A DNA stretch of 64,000 bases, taken from the NCBI GenBank assembly GCA_938024995.1, contig CALJDU010000012.1, forward strand, positions 186,001-250,000, written 5' to 3'. This DNA comes from an uncultured bacterium. Lineage in GTDB: Bacteria; Myxococcota_A; Polyangia; Polyangiales; Houyiibacteriaceae. Of this stretch, positions 28,955 through 36,870 are shown one piece after another (position 1 is the stretch's first letter; each line of letters starts with the position of its first letter). A model generated the notes under the pieces. That model did no database searches. It was not told the origin of the DNA and saw nothing but the letters and a program-made list of their open reading frames with translations. Made by a program: the position numbers and the translations under genes.

Positions 28955-30226
28955 ATGCGCACCGTCGCCTTCGCTTTGTTTTCTCTCTTCGTTCTGCAAC
29001 CTCCGTCGTTCAACGGCTGCTCGAAACGGGAGGTGGAGCCCGAGCCGCTCCCGATGTCGACCGCCTGCACCGAAGACATCGAGTGCGTCGACGACGACCC
29101 CTGTAGCGACACCCGCTGCTACGCGGGAACGTGCGTAACCGTTTCGGAAACGGTCGACCGTGACGGCGACGGGGATCCACCCATCGAGTGCGGCGGCCTG
29201 GACTGCAACGATACGGACCCCAACATCTTCGCCGGCGCGTTTGATCTCTGCGACGGGGTCGACACCGACTGCGACTCTCGCTTTGACGAGGACGAGCCCG
29301 TCGCGGAGCGACGCGTCGCTCCGCCGCTCACCGACGGCCTCGGGACCGTTGTTCGCTGGGGCAACGGCTTCGCGTTGACCGAGGCGTCGCTCGGGGCGGT
29401 CTGGATTCACGCGGTACGCGCAGACGGTTCACTGGGAACGCCGAACGAGATCATGCGCTTGAGCGCAGGCGGTGCGTTCGAGCGCATCGACGCCGTCAAC
29501 GCCGCGGACGGTGACCGCGTACTGATCCTCGCCCAGACCGACATCGGCGCCGTCCGCATCGCCGTGATCGAGCCTGGCGACTCTCGGGACGAGCTGGTCT
29601 TCCGACGTGAACCGGAGACGCTCGACCTTGGCGGGCCCGCCCGGGTGGACGGCGCCGTGATCCCCTTTGGCGGGAGCTTCGCCTTCGTCGCGCGACAAGG
29701 AGGCGTCGCGCAGCTGTTCGCCAGCCTCACCGGAGACGCGATCCAAACGCTGGACGTGACCGAGGCGATCCAGTCGCTCGCGACGGACGGGGAGCACCTT
29801 TTCGTCGCGCTGGATGGAGAGGTCGCGGTTTTTCGAGAGAGCGGGAGAGCGATCGCGGACGCTCGCGTGAGCGTCGTGCCCGGGGGGTTGCTTAGCGGAG
29901 CGGGTTTCGCCATCTCCGTCGGCGAGTCAGGCGAAGTTGGTGAGCTCCTCTCGACGGGAGAAGAGGTCCCGCGGGCACGGGTCGAACGAGTGATCGCGGC
30001 CGCGCGGCTCGATCGTGAGCGGATCAGCCTGGTCTTCAACAGTGATGAGTTCTTCTCGGTCTCGATCTGGGACGCCGACTACAACGAGCGCGCTTCCTTC
30101 CTGCTCACGAACCCCATGCGCGGCGCACGGATGAGCGTCGCCGCGTTCGAGGACAACTACGCCGCCTACGTCCCCGACAGTGTTCAGCCCGAACTGTTCT
30201 TGCGGTTCGTCTGCGACGCCTCGTAG
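28955..30226 (+). CDS. Lipoprotein-like protein with MopE-type metal-binding motif
   Basis: A 423-residue exported protein. The N-terminus MRTVAFALFSLFVLQPPSFNGC suggests a signal with a weak lipobox at Cys22. Residues about 36-110 are Cys/Asp-rich, with CTEDIECVDDDPCSDTRCYAG (a defined pattern of paired cysteines) followed by a MopE-like unit VDRDGDGDPPIECGGLDCND and FDLCDGVDTDCDSRFDED, a motif annotated as putative copper- or metal-binding. The rest looks like a beta-propeller-type fold with repeated short blades (VDGAVIPFGGSFAFVARQGG; ATDGEHLFVALDGEVAVF), but no named family is certain. A bidirectional terminator follows. Confidence 0.75.
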   Translation: MRTVAFALFSLFVLQPPSFNGCSKREVEPEPLPMSTACTEDIECVDDDPCSDTRCYAGTCVTVSETVDRDGDGDPPIECGGLDCNDTDPNIFAGAFDLCDGVDTDCDSRFDEDEPVAERRVAPPLTDGLGTVVRWGNGFALTEASLGAVWIHAVRADGSLGTPNEIMRLSAGGAFERIDAVNAADGDRVLILAQTDIGAVRIAVIEPGDSRDELVFRREPETLDLGGPARVDGAVIPFGGSFAFVARQGGVAQLFASLTGDAIQTLDVTEAIQSLATDGEHLFVALDGEVAVFRESGRAIADARVSVVPGGLLSGAGFAISVGESGEVGELLSTGEEVPRARVERVIAAARLDRERISLVFNSDEFFSVSIWDADYNERASFLLTNPMRGARMSVAAFEDNYAAYVPDSVQPELFLRFVCDAS

Positions 30227-30252
30227 GTGTCCAGAGCATCATCTTCGAAATG

Positions 30253-30284
30253 AAAAAAGGCCGCTCGATTGAGCAGCCTTTTTT
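30253..30284. terminator. Bidirectional intrinsic terminator
   Basis: AAAAAAGGCCGCTC-gatt-GAGCAGCCTTTTTT: a stem with one C-A mismatch, flanked by six A on one side and six T on the other, so it can stop transcripts from both the upstream plus-strand gene and the convergent minus-strand gene. Confidence 0.92.
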
Positions 30285-30301
30285 CGTGTTGAGCAGGCGC
30301 G

Positions 30302-30913
30302 CTAGAAGACGCCGCTGACGAGCGAGAAGCCGACCTGCGGCTGAGGAGCGCCGCCGTAGCGGAAGGACTCCTCGCGCGTCAGGCTCGCGGTCAAAGTGAG
30401 CCCGGGAACCGTCAGAAGCACACCGTCTTCGGAGAAGCGAAGCGCGCCGGTGCCGGAGCGGGCGATCCGAGCGCGACGGCGCGCCGCGACCTCTTCGGCG
30501 GTCTCTTCAAGGTACTCCGCTTCGCCATCCACTTCTTCGACGTCATCGACTGGGCGGTAGGCGGTACGCGCGACCGTCAGGATAAACGTGGGGACGATGA
30601 GCGCGACGCCGGTCGCCAACACCGCGACCGCGGCTTTCTCGTTGTCTTTGTTGTCTATGAGGAAGTAGCCCAAGGCCGCGCCTGCACCTGCCCCGATGAC
30701 CGGGAAAACGATGTAAGGCCACGCACCATCCATACGCGCGAGCGCCGGAATGGCGAAACCAATCTCCGCACCGATGATGCCGAGACCAATGGTGCCCTTC
30801 ACGCCCGCCTCGACCTGGACGGGGTCTGGGACCTGCGCCTCCGCGGTGGACGTCGACGAAAGGCTCGCAGCGAAAAGTGCTGCGGAAAGTACGGAAACGA
30901 TGATGCGCTGCAA
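30302..30913 (-). CDS. Hypothetical exported membrane protein
   Basis: A 203-residue protein with a Sec signal peptide (MQRIIVSVLSAALFAASL... ending TAEAQ). Glycine-rich hydrophobic segments follow (GTIGLGIIGAEIGFAIPAL; IGAGAGAALGYFLID; AAVAVLATGVALIVPTFIL), suggesting two or three membrane-associated helices. The C-terminal half is beta-like (GTGALRFSEDGVLLTVPGLT). I recognise no family; a similar architecture is found in small uncharacterised myxobacterial envelope proteins. It is convergent with the MopE-like gene and shares the terminator at 30253-30284. Confidence 0.72.
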   Translation of the reverse strand: MQRIIVSVLSAALFAASLSSTSTAEAQVPDPVQVEAGVKGTIGLGIIGAEIGFAIPALARMDGAWPYIVFPVIGAGAGAALGYFLIDNKDNEKAAVAVLATGVALIVPTFILTVARTAYRPVDDVEEVDGEAEYLEETAEEVAARRRARIARSGTGALRFSEDGVLLTVPGLTLTASLTREESFRYGGAPQPQVGFSLVSGVF

Positions 30914-31121
30914 GGTCAGCTCTCCCTCAGATTGGCCGGCAACCTACATGGTGGAAGGGCACCCAGCAACTCGGATACGTCGATGTGCGCCAAAGGATGT
31001 CCCCATCTGTGTTGTCCGGGGATGACGTCGTATTCATCTCCAAACCAGCTCCCAACGCCGAAACGTGCTGGGTGACGCTACAGGATTTTTGGTTCACCAC
31101 GGAATCCGCAGCGTGCCGGAA

Positions 31122-32888
31122 TTACAACGTTTGTTCTCTCGAGGGAGCTGCCGGCCGGACCAGGACGGGCTCGTCCACCAGGAGATCCGCGAGGTGCGCG
31201 AGTTCCAGTTCAACGCGTCCTCCGCCGGCAAAACGATCACGACGAATCCGCCCAAGCACGCTGACCGTGGGACCCAAACGTTGAAGATCGTCTCCGCGAT
31301 CCCACCCAAAGGCCGAGAGCGGCGATCCGTCGACCATCAAGGAGAGCTTGAGGTGACCCTGCCCAACCACGCGCCCGTCCAGCACCTCGACGTCGATCGC
31401 GGCGAAGAGCGGATCGGGGTTCTGCTCGCCGAGCGGCTCCAGCTTCATCAGATCGTCCACGCTCGGAACCGGGAAGTCTCCCCCTAGAACAACGTCCGCG
31501 ATGGGCATCGGCTCAAGCGGTTCTGCCCCACGAGTCGAGTCCGCGAACGACGCGCGTAGCTCTTCGATCCGGCGCGCCTCGATCGTCATCCCGCAAGCCG
31601 CCGCGTGCCCACCGAAGCGCTTCATCGTGTCTTCGCAGCGCGAGAGCGCGGCGTGCAGGTCAAAGCCCTCGATGGTCCGTCCGCTCCCGTGCCCGAGCAT
31701 CGCTCCGCCCTCTTCGTCCAAGCCGATGACGACAGCGGGAACCTGGAAGCGATCGACGAGGCGCGCGGCGGTGATCCCGACGACCCCGCGGTGCCATCCC
31801 TCCCCCGCGACCACGACCCCGGTCTCGGGACGCGCTCCGTAGATAGCCTCGACCTGCGCCATCGCTTCTTCGGTCGCGTGGCGCTCCACCTCTTTGCGCT
31901 CCGCGTTGATGTGCTCGATCTTCGCGGCGAGCTCACGTGCGCGCCCGCGGTCCCGTTCACGGAGGAGCTCCAGCACGATGGTGGGATCCCCGAGACGGCC
32001 AGGCGCGTTGAGCCGCGGAGCGATTCGAAACGCGATCTCGCGAGCAGAGAGCGGGATGCCCGGCTTCAACCACGCCGCGTCGCGGAGGGCGGCGATGCCC
32101 GGGCGAACGTTCGGAGAACCGAGCAGCTGCAGACCCGCGCGCGTGAGGCGACGGTTGTCACCGGTGAGCGGGGCGATGTCGGCCACCGTGCCGAGCGCGA
32201 CGAGATCCAGCCACTGCCGAACGTCTAGCTTCACGCCGAGCGCGCCTCGCACACCCGCCGCGACCGAGAGCGCGAGCCCGGCGCTGCACATCCCCTTGTA
32301 GGCGAAGCCGCAATCGGGACGATGAGGGTTGAGGAACGCGAGCGCGGGGAGCGGTTCGTCTGGGACGAGGTGGTGGTCGACGACGATGACGTCGACCCCG
32401 GCGGCTCTGGCTCGCGCGATGCGTGGGTGGTCGCTGCTGCCACAGTCACACGTCACGATGAGACCAGGCTTCACGGCGAGGCAGCGATCGAGCGCTTGTT
32501 CGCTGAAGCCATAGCCTCCCTGGAAACGGTTCGCGACGAACGCGCTGACCTCGGCGCCGAGCATCGACAGGACGTCAGCCAAGATGGCGGCGCTGGTCGT
32601 TCCGTCGACATCGTAGTCGCCAAAAATGGAAACGCGCTCGCCCTTCCGACACGCCCGCGCGATGCGCTCGCAGGCAGCTTCACGATCGGCCATCGCGTTG
32701 GGCGACGACATCCCGGCGAGCCGCGCTTCGACGTGCTCGCGCGCCTCGTTCGGATCGGTGAGGCCGCGATGAAGCAGGACCTGTGCGGCGCTCACGCCCA
32801 CCCCACACTCGCTCGAGAGCTCACGCGCGGCGGCGAGGTCACACTCGCGAATTCCGAACTCGCCCGAGGAATGTGGTCGCCAACTCAT
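31122..32888 (-). CDS. recJ: Single-stranded-DNA-specific exonuclease RecJ
   Basis: 5'-3' ssDNA exonuclease used in recombination, mismatch and excision repair. Motifs of the DHH phosphoesterase superfamily are FGDYDVDGTTSA (from residue 89), CDCGSSDH, VVDHH (DHH at 171-173) and the DHHA1 region GHGSGRTIEGFDLHAAL with GGHAAACG. Length, 588 residues, is that of E. coli-like RecJ. It follows yajC-secD-secF on the same strand after a gap of 294 bases, the order seen in many bacteria. Confidence 0.95.
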   Translation of the reverse strand: MSWRPHSSGEFGIRECDLAAARELSSECGVGVSAAQVLLHRGLTDPNEAREHVEARLAGMSSPNAMADREAACERIARACRKGERVSIFGDYDVDGTTSAAILADVLSMLGAEVSAFVANRFQGGYGFSEQALDRCLAVKPGLIVTCDCGSSDHPRIARARAAGVDVIVVDHHLVPDEPLPALAFLNPHRPDCGFAYKGMCSAGLALSVAAGVRGALGVKLDVRQWLDLVALGTVADIAPLTGDNRRLTRAGLQLLGSPNVRPGIAALRDAAWLKPGIPLSAREIAFRIAPRLNAPGRLGDPTIVLELLRERDRGRARELAAKIEHINAERKEVERHATEEAMAQVEAIYGARPETGVVVAGEGWHRGVVGITAARLVDRFQVPAVVIGLDEEGGAMLGHGSGRTIEGFDLHAALSRCEDTMKRFGGHAAACGMTIEARRIEELRASFADSTRGAEPLEPMPIADVVLGGDFPVPSVDDLMKLEPLGEQNPDPLFAAIDVEVLDGRVVGQGHLKLSLMVDGSPLSAFGWDRGDDLQRLGPTVSVLGRIRRDRFAGGGRVELELAHLADLLVDEPVLVRPAAPSREQTL

Positions 32889-33012
32889 CCGCGCGGGAAC
32901 CTATCACTCGGGTATGACAGCCGTGTCGATGGAGGGTCGCGATGAAGAGAAAACGACTCGCGAAGTGAACATCGTTACCAAATTCAGCATGCCCGCGTGT
33001 CCCCGGAGCGAT

Positions 33013-33026
33013 CGGATATCTATCCG
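33013..33026. repeat. Short inverted repeat upstream of recJ
   Basis: CGGATA-tc-TATCCG, a perfect dyad in the 294-base gap between secF and recJ, about 125 bases before the recJ start. Could be an operator or an RNA hairpin; unproven. Confidence 0.35.
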
Positions 33027-33135
33027 CACAGGCGCTCAGGCGCGGGTTCCGGAGCGGAGCGGAGAACTCGCGGCGATGGGGGAATCGATGCTCTGACGCA
33101 CGAGGTTAGGAGAGGCGCAATTGACGAAGGCGCCA

Positions 33136-33171
33136 GCTCGCTTGTCGCGAACGTGGCGCCTCTGCCCGTGA
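33136..33171. terminator. Hairpin downstream of secF
   Basis: GGCGCCA...TCGC-ttgtc-GCGA...TGGCGCC forms a two-part stem just past the secF stop (position approximate). There is no clear T-run on the secF strand, so it may be a processing or attenuation hairpin rather than an intrinsic terminator. Confidence 0.4.
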
Positions 33172-33182
33172 AGCGGCTGAAC

Positions 33183-34379
33183 CTAGGCGGTCGCCTTTTC
33201 CCGGCTCGCCTTCTTGTTCTTCTTCTTCTTCTTCGGGTCGTCCCGGTTGAAGAGCTGGTTGTCCATCCACTCGGTGACCGGCGCCGCGATGTAGATCGAG
33301 GAGTAGGTGCCGATCAAGATGCCGATGAAGAGCGCGAACGAGATGTCCTTGATGACCGCGGTGCCCCAGATGAAGAACATCGAGACAGACGCGAGCGTCG
33401 TACCGGAGGTCACGATCGTGCGCGAGAGCATCTGGCTCGTGCTGATGTTGATCAGCTCGCGGAGGCTCTTGTCGCTCAGGCGAACCATGTTCTCGCGGAT
33501 ACGGTCGTAGACGACAATCGTATCGTTGATGGAATAGCCCAAGATAGTTAGCAGCGCCGCGACCGTGGTCAGGTTTACCTCCTTCTGCACCAACACGTAG
33601 ATGCCCAAGGTGATGACCGCGTCGTGGAACATCGCGAGGACGCCGCCCGGCGCGAAGCGCAGGTCGAAGCGGAACGCGACGTACACCATGATGAAGGCGA
33701 TGGCGTAGAGGAGCGACTTGATGGCCGCGTCTCGAAGCTGCTGCCCCGCCTTCGGACCGACCCACTCGATGCGTCGAGGCGCCTCAGGACCACGCTCGCC
33801 CAGCGTCTCCTGGAGTGACTGCACCAACTCGTCGCCGACCCCGAAGAGGTGGGCTTCGTAGCGGTGGTCGTCGGACCCACCGAAGGCGTTCACACCGCGG
33901 ACACGGACGCCCGCGGTCTCCAGCGCGCTCTTGAGGTTGTCGAGATCGGCCGGGCGAAGAAGCCGCATGCTGACCTTGTCGCCGCCGGGGCTGACCTTGA
34001 GCTCGCTCAAGATGCTCTCGCCCGCGTCGTCTTGACCCAAGGCGGACTCAAGCGCCGCCTGAATCGAGGTGACCTGCTCTTCGCCAAGCGCGGAGACTTC
34101 GCGAACGCGAATCATGTATTCGTTCGCGCTGCCTTCGACGCTGACGACGTCGGCGCCACGGTGTCCCATGTCGGCGAGCGTGTCGCGAAGCTCGCCCGAG
34201 GTGATGTCACCCTGGAACTGAAGCTGAAGCTCGGTCCCGCCGGCGAAGTCGATGCCGTAGTTCGGACCTGGAACGAAGAGCGAGACAATACTCGCGACCA
34301 CGAGGCAGAGCGAAGCGGGGACGACCCAGCCGCGATGCCGCATGAAGTCGATGTAGGTACCGGGTTTAATAAATTCCAT
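33183..34379 (-). CDS. secF: Protein translocase subunit SecF
   Basis: RND-type membrane protein that works with SecD to use proton motive force in late Sec translocation. It begins MEFIKPGTYIDFMRHRGWVV with the first helix at about residues 19-38, and has the family signatures GIDFAGGTELQLQF, GYSINDTIVVYDRIREN and FIWGTAVIKDISFALFIG. Six membrane helices and the periplasmic domain are evident. At 398 residues it is longer than E. coli SecF because of an enlarged periplasmic loop and a Lys-rich tail (KKKKKNKKASREKATA). It starts six bases after the secD stop. Confidence 0.96.
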   Translation of the reverse strand: MEFIKPGTYIDFMRHRGWVVPASLCLVVASIVSLFVPGPNYGIDFAGGTELQLQFQGDITSGELRDTLADMGHRGADVVSVEGSANEYMIRVREVSALGEEQVTSIQAALESALGQDDAGESILSELKVSPGGDKVSMRLLRPADLDNLKSALETAGVRVRGVNAFGGSDDHRYEAHLFGVGDELVQSLQETLGERGPEAPRRIEWVGPKAGQQLRDAAIKSLLYAIAFIMVYVAFRFDLRFAPGGVLAMFHDAVITLGIYVLVQKEVNLTTVAALLTILGYSINDTIVVYDRIRENMVRLSDKSLRELINISTSQMLSRTIVTSGTTLASVSMFFIWGTAVIKDISFALFIGILIGTYSSIYIAAPVTEWMDNQLFNRDDPKKKKKNKKASREKATA

Positions 34380-34385
34380 TTGCCG

Positions 34386-36245
34386 TCACCCGACCTTCAG
34401 GCGCTGGACCTTGAGTCCGCGGGTTACCCAGTCGAAGAAGACCTTCGAGCAGAAGATGCCTGTGAAGAGAGAGGTCGCGATGCCGATCATCAGCATCACC
34501 GCGAAGCCCTTGATGGGGCCGGTTCCGTACTGGAAGAGGACGACACCCGCGATGAAGGTCGTGACCTGAGAGTCAACAACAGACCACATGGCGCGCGCGA
34601 ACCCTTGGTCGACGGCGGAACGGGGAGACTTGCCGAGGCGAAGCTCCTCGCGGATGCGCTCTGTGATGAGCACGTTGGCGTCCACCGCCATGCCTATTGT
34701 GAGCGCGACCGCGGCGACACCAGGGAGCGTCAAGGTCGCCTCAAATGCGGCCATGATGGCCAGCAGGAAGAGCAGGTTGAGGAGGACCATCCCGTCCGCG
34801 ATCGCGCCTGCCACCTCGTAGTAGATGAGCATGAAGATGAGGACGAGGAGGACACCGAAGACGGCGCCTTGTGCACCCTGCGCGACCGAGTCCGAGCCAA
34901 GAGTCGGACCGATGAGCTGTTCGTTGGCGGGGCGGAGCGGCGCCGGGAGCGCACCTGCGCGGAGGACGACGACCAGGTCGTTCGCCTCGCTCATGATCTT
35001 GTTGTAGTCGGCGTAGCTGCCGAGGGTGATCTGACAGCGACCGCCACCAATGCGGGTCTGGATGACCGGCGCGGATTCCGCGCGGTCGTCCAAGACGATG
35101 GCCATGCGGCGCTTGACGTTGCGGCCGGTCATCTCCTCGAACTTGCGCGCACCTGCGCTGTTGAACTGAAGCGAGACGACCGGGCGGTTGCCCTCTTGCG
35201 GGTCGAAGCTCACGAAGGCGTCCTCGATGTCCTCACCCGTGACATCAGTCGTCGAGAAGACGTAGTAGGTACGCCACGCCGCCGGCTGCTCGCCCGCCTC
35301 TTCGCCTGCGTTCGGATCGTCGTAGGCCTCGAGTTCGCTGAGCACGATTTGGTGGTCGTCCGGCACCTCAAGGGTCTCGATGTAGGCGTCGAGGTTCTGA
35401 CGCGCGTTCTCGCCGCGCGAGATGAGGTACTGACTCGTGACGTTCGGGCGGCTCTCGCCCGCCGAGGTGCCCTCGCTCGCCTTCTCGATGCCCTCAGGCA
35501 GGTCGGTCAGGTTCGCGATGAAGTCCGCCTCGTCGTCCAAGACCTTGAAGTCGAGGCGCGCGGTGCGGCTAATGATCTCGCGGATGCGGTCGAACTGCGC
35601 ATCGTCGGCACCCGGGACCTCAACGATCACGTCGGTGTCGCGCCCGATGACCGTCGCCTCTTTCAGGCCAAGGTTATCGATACGGTCGCTAATTGTGCGG
35701 ACGGCCTGCTCAACCGCGGTCTCACGCATGCGCTCGAGCTGGTCCTCCCGCATGCCGAGCTCCACGACGGTCTCGCCGCGTCCGCTCACGAAGCGCAGCT
35801 CCGGGAACTTCTCGTCGAGCCAGTCACGGGTCAGCTTCTCGCTGTCCGCGGCCGCGCCTTCACCCTGGAAGTTCACGCGGATCTTCCGAGCGCCGACCCG
35901 CTGAATCGTGAAGCGCTCGCGCACCTCGTTGAGCTGCTCGCGCGTGGCCGAGTCGATCTCATCCTCGTCGAGGATGCCGATCTCGCCTGCGAGCTGACGA
36001 ATCATCTGCTCGGACTGACGGTCGCGTCGGTCGCGGATGTACTCATCCACCTCGACCTCGTACATCAGGCGAAGACCGCCCTTGATGTCGAGGCCTGGGC
36101 TGATGCGTCCGGGGAAGGTCGACTGGACCCACTCTGGCGCGACGAGGCTATCGCTGACTGCGCCGAGACTCGGCCACAAGGCGAACCACGCAAGCGCCGC
36201 GGCGATGACCACGACTGAGAAGCGAAGGTACCAACTCCTGTCCAT
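34386..36245 (-). CDS. secD: Protein translocase subunit SecD
   Basis: Partner of SecF in the Sec accessory complex. One N-terminal helix (FSVVVIAAALAWFALWP), then the SecD signature LGLDIKGG-type motif seen here as SPGLDIKGGLRLMYEVEVD, a large periplasmic domain with the P1 head, and five C-terminal helices including GMAVDANVLITERIREEL and the conserved GPTLGSDSVAQGAQGAVFG. Length 619 residues is usual. It sits between yajC (gap 14 bases) and secF. Confidence 0.96.
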   Translation of the reverse strand: MDRSWYLRFSVVVIAAALAWFALWPSLGAVSDSLVAPEWVQSTFPGRISPGLDIKGGLRLMYEVEVDEYIRDRRDRQSEQMIRQLAGEIGILDEDEIDSATREQLNEVRERFTIQRVGARKIRVNFQGEGAAADSEKLTRDWLDEKFPELRFVSGRGETVVELGMREDQLERMRETAVEQAVRTISDRIDNLGLKEATVIGRDTDVIVEVPGADDAQFDRIREIISRTARLDFKVLDDEADFIANLTDLPEGIEKASEGTSAGESRPNVTSQYLISRGENARQNLDAYIETLEVPDDHQIVLSELEAYDDPNAGEEAGEQPAAWRTYYVFSTTDVTGEDIEDAFVSFDPQEGNRPVVSLQFNSAGARKFEEMTGRNVKRRMAIVLDDRAESAPVIQTRIGGGRCQITLGSYADYNKIMSEANDLVVVLRAGALPAPLRPANEQLIGPTLGSDSVAQGAQGAVFGVLLVLIFMLIYYEVAGAIADGMVLLNLLFLLAIMAAFEATLTLPGVAAVALTIGMAVDANVLITERIREELRLGKSPRSAVDQGFARAMWSVVDSQVTTFIAGVVLFQYGTGPIKGFAVMLMIGIATSLFTGIFCSKVFFDWVTRGLKVQRLKVG

Positions 36246-36259
36246 GCTGCTCCTGGCCC

Positions 36260-36682
36260 TTAGGCCTTATCCCCAGCGCTGGCGCTGGCGGTTTCGTTGC
36301 TCTCCACTTTGTCGAGCCCAGCAATCTGGGAACGGAGAACGTTGATCTTTGTTTTTTCGGCGATCTTCAGGGTGACTTCACGATCGTCGAGATCGATGAT
36401 CGTTCCGCGGATCCCGCCGTTCGTACGGACGACGGAGCCCTTCTGCAAGGACGCGATCATCGCTTCGTGCTTTTCGCGCACCTTTGTCTGCGGGCGGATG
36501 AGCACGAAGTACATCACCGCGAGCATCACCACGATCATGATGATGTTGAGAGAGCCCGGCCCGAGACCGAGCGGACCCACGCCACCAGCGCTCGCTGCGG
36601 ACCCGGAAGACGCGGCGCCCATGGCGGCTGCGCCTGAGGTCGCGCTCGGCTGAAGAAGGAAGTCGAGAAGGGAAAGCGTCAT
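36260..36682 (-). CDS. yajC: Preprotein translocase subunit YajC
   Basis: Small accessory of SecDF. The core is one helix (IIMIVVMLAVMYFVLIRPQ) followed by KVREKHEAMIASLQKGSVVRT and GGIRGTIIDLDDREVTLKIAE, both typical. At 140 residues it is about 30 longer than E. coli YajC: the extra N-terminal segment is Gly/Ala/Ser-rich (SATSGAAAMGAASSGSAA). First gene of the yajC-secD-secF operon. Confidence 0.94.
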   Translation of the reverse strand: MTLSLLDFLLQPSATSGAAAMGAASSGSAASAGGVGPLGLGPGSLNIIMIVVMLAVMYFVLIRPQTKVREKHEAMIASLQKGSVVRTNGGIRGTIIDLDDREVTLKIAEKTKINVLRSQIAGLDKVESNETASASAGDKA

Positions 36683-36870
36683 AGAGGGGTGGCTCCCGCC
36701 TCCGACTCGTTTTGAGTCCTTAAAGAGGCGCAGCGAGCGGGCGTACTACTCCATGGGGAAAACGCCGTCAACCGAGCGTGTCAGCGCCATTTTCCGTCGT
36801 CGCGACCTGATCGGCGATCACGAAATCCCCAGCCCCCCTTTCCTCGCGACGTGGCACGCTCAGGTGACTC

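Noticed and set aside
32914..33096. Short plus-strand frame between recJ and secF
   Set aside because: 60 residues without ribosome binding site or family pattern; the region is better read as intergenic with hairpins.
33849..36218. Long plus-strand open frame opposite secD and secF
   Set aside because: SecD/SecF on the other strand carry unmistakable family motifs; the opposite frame has no recognisable domain.
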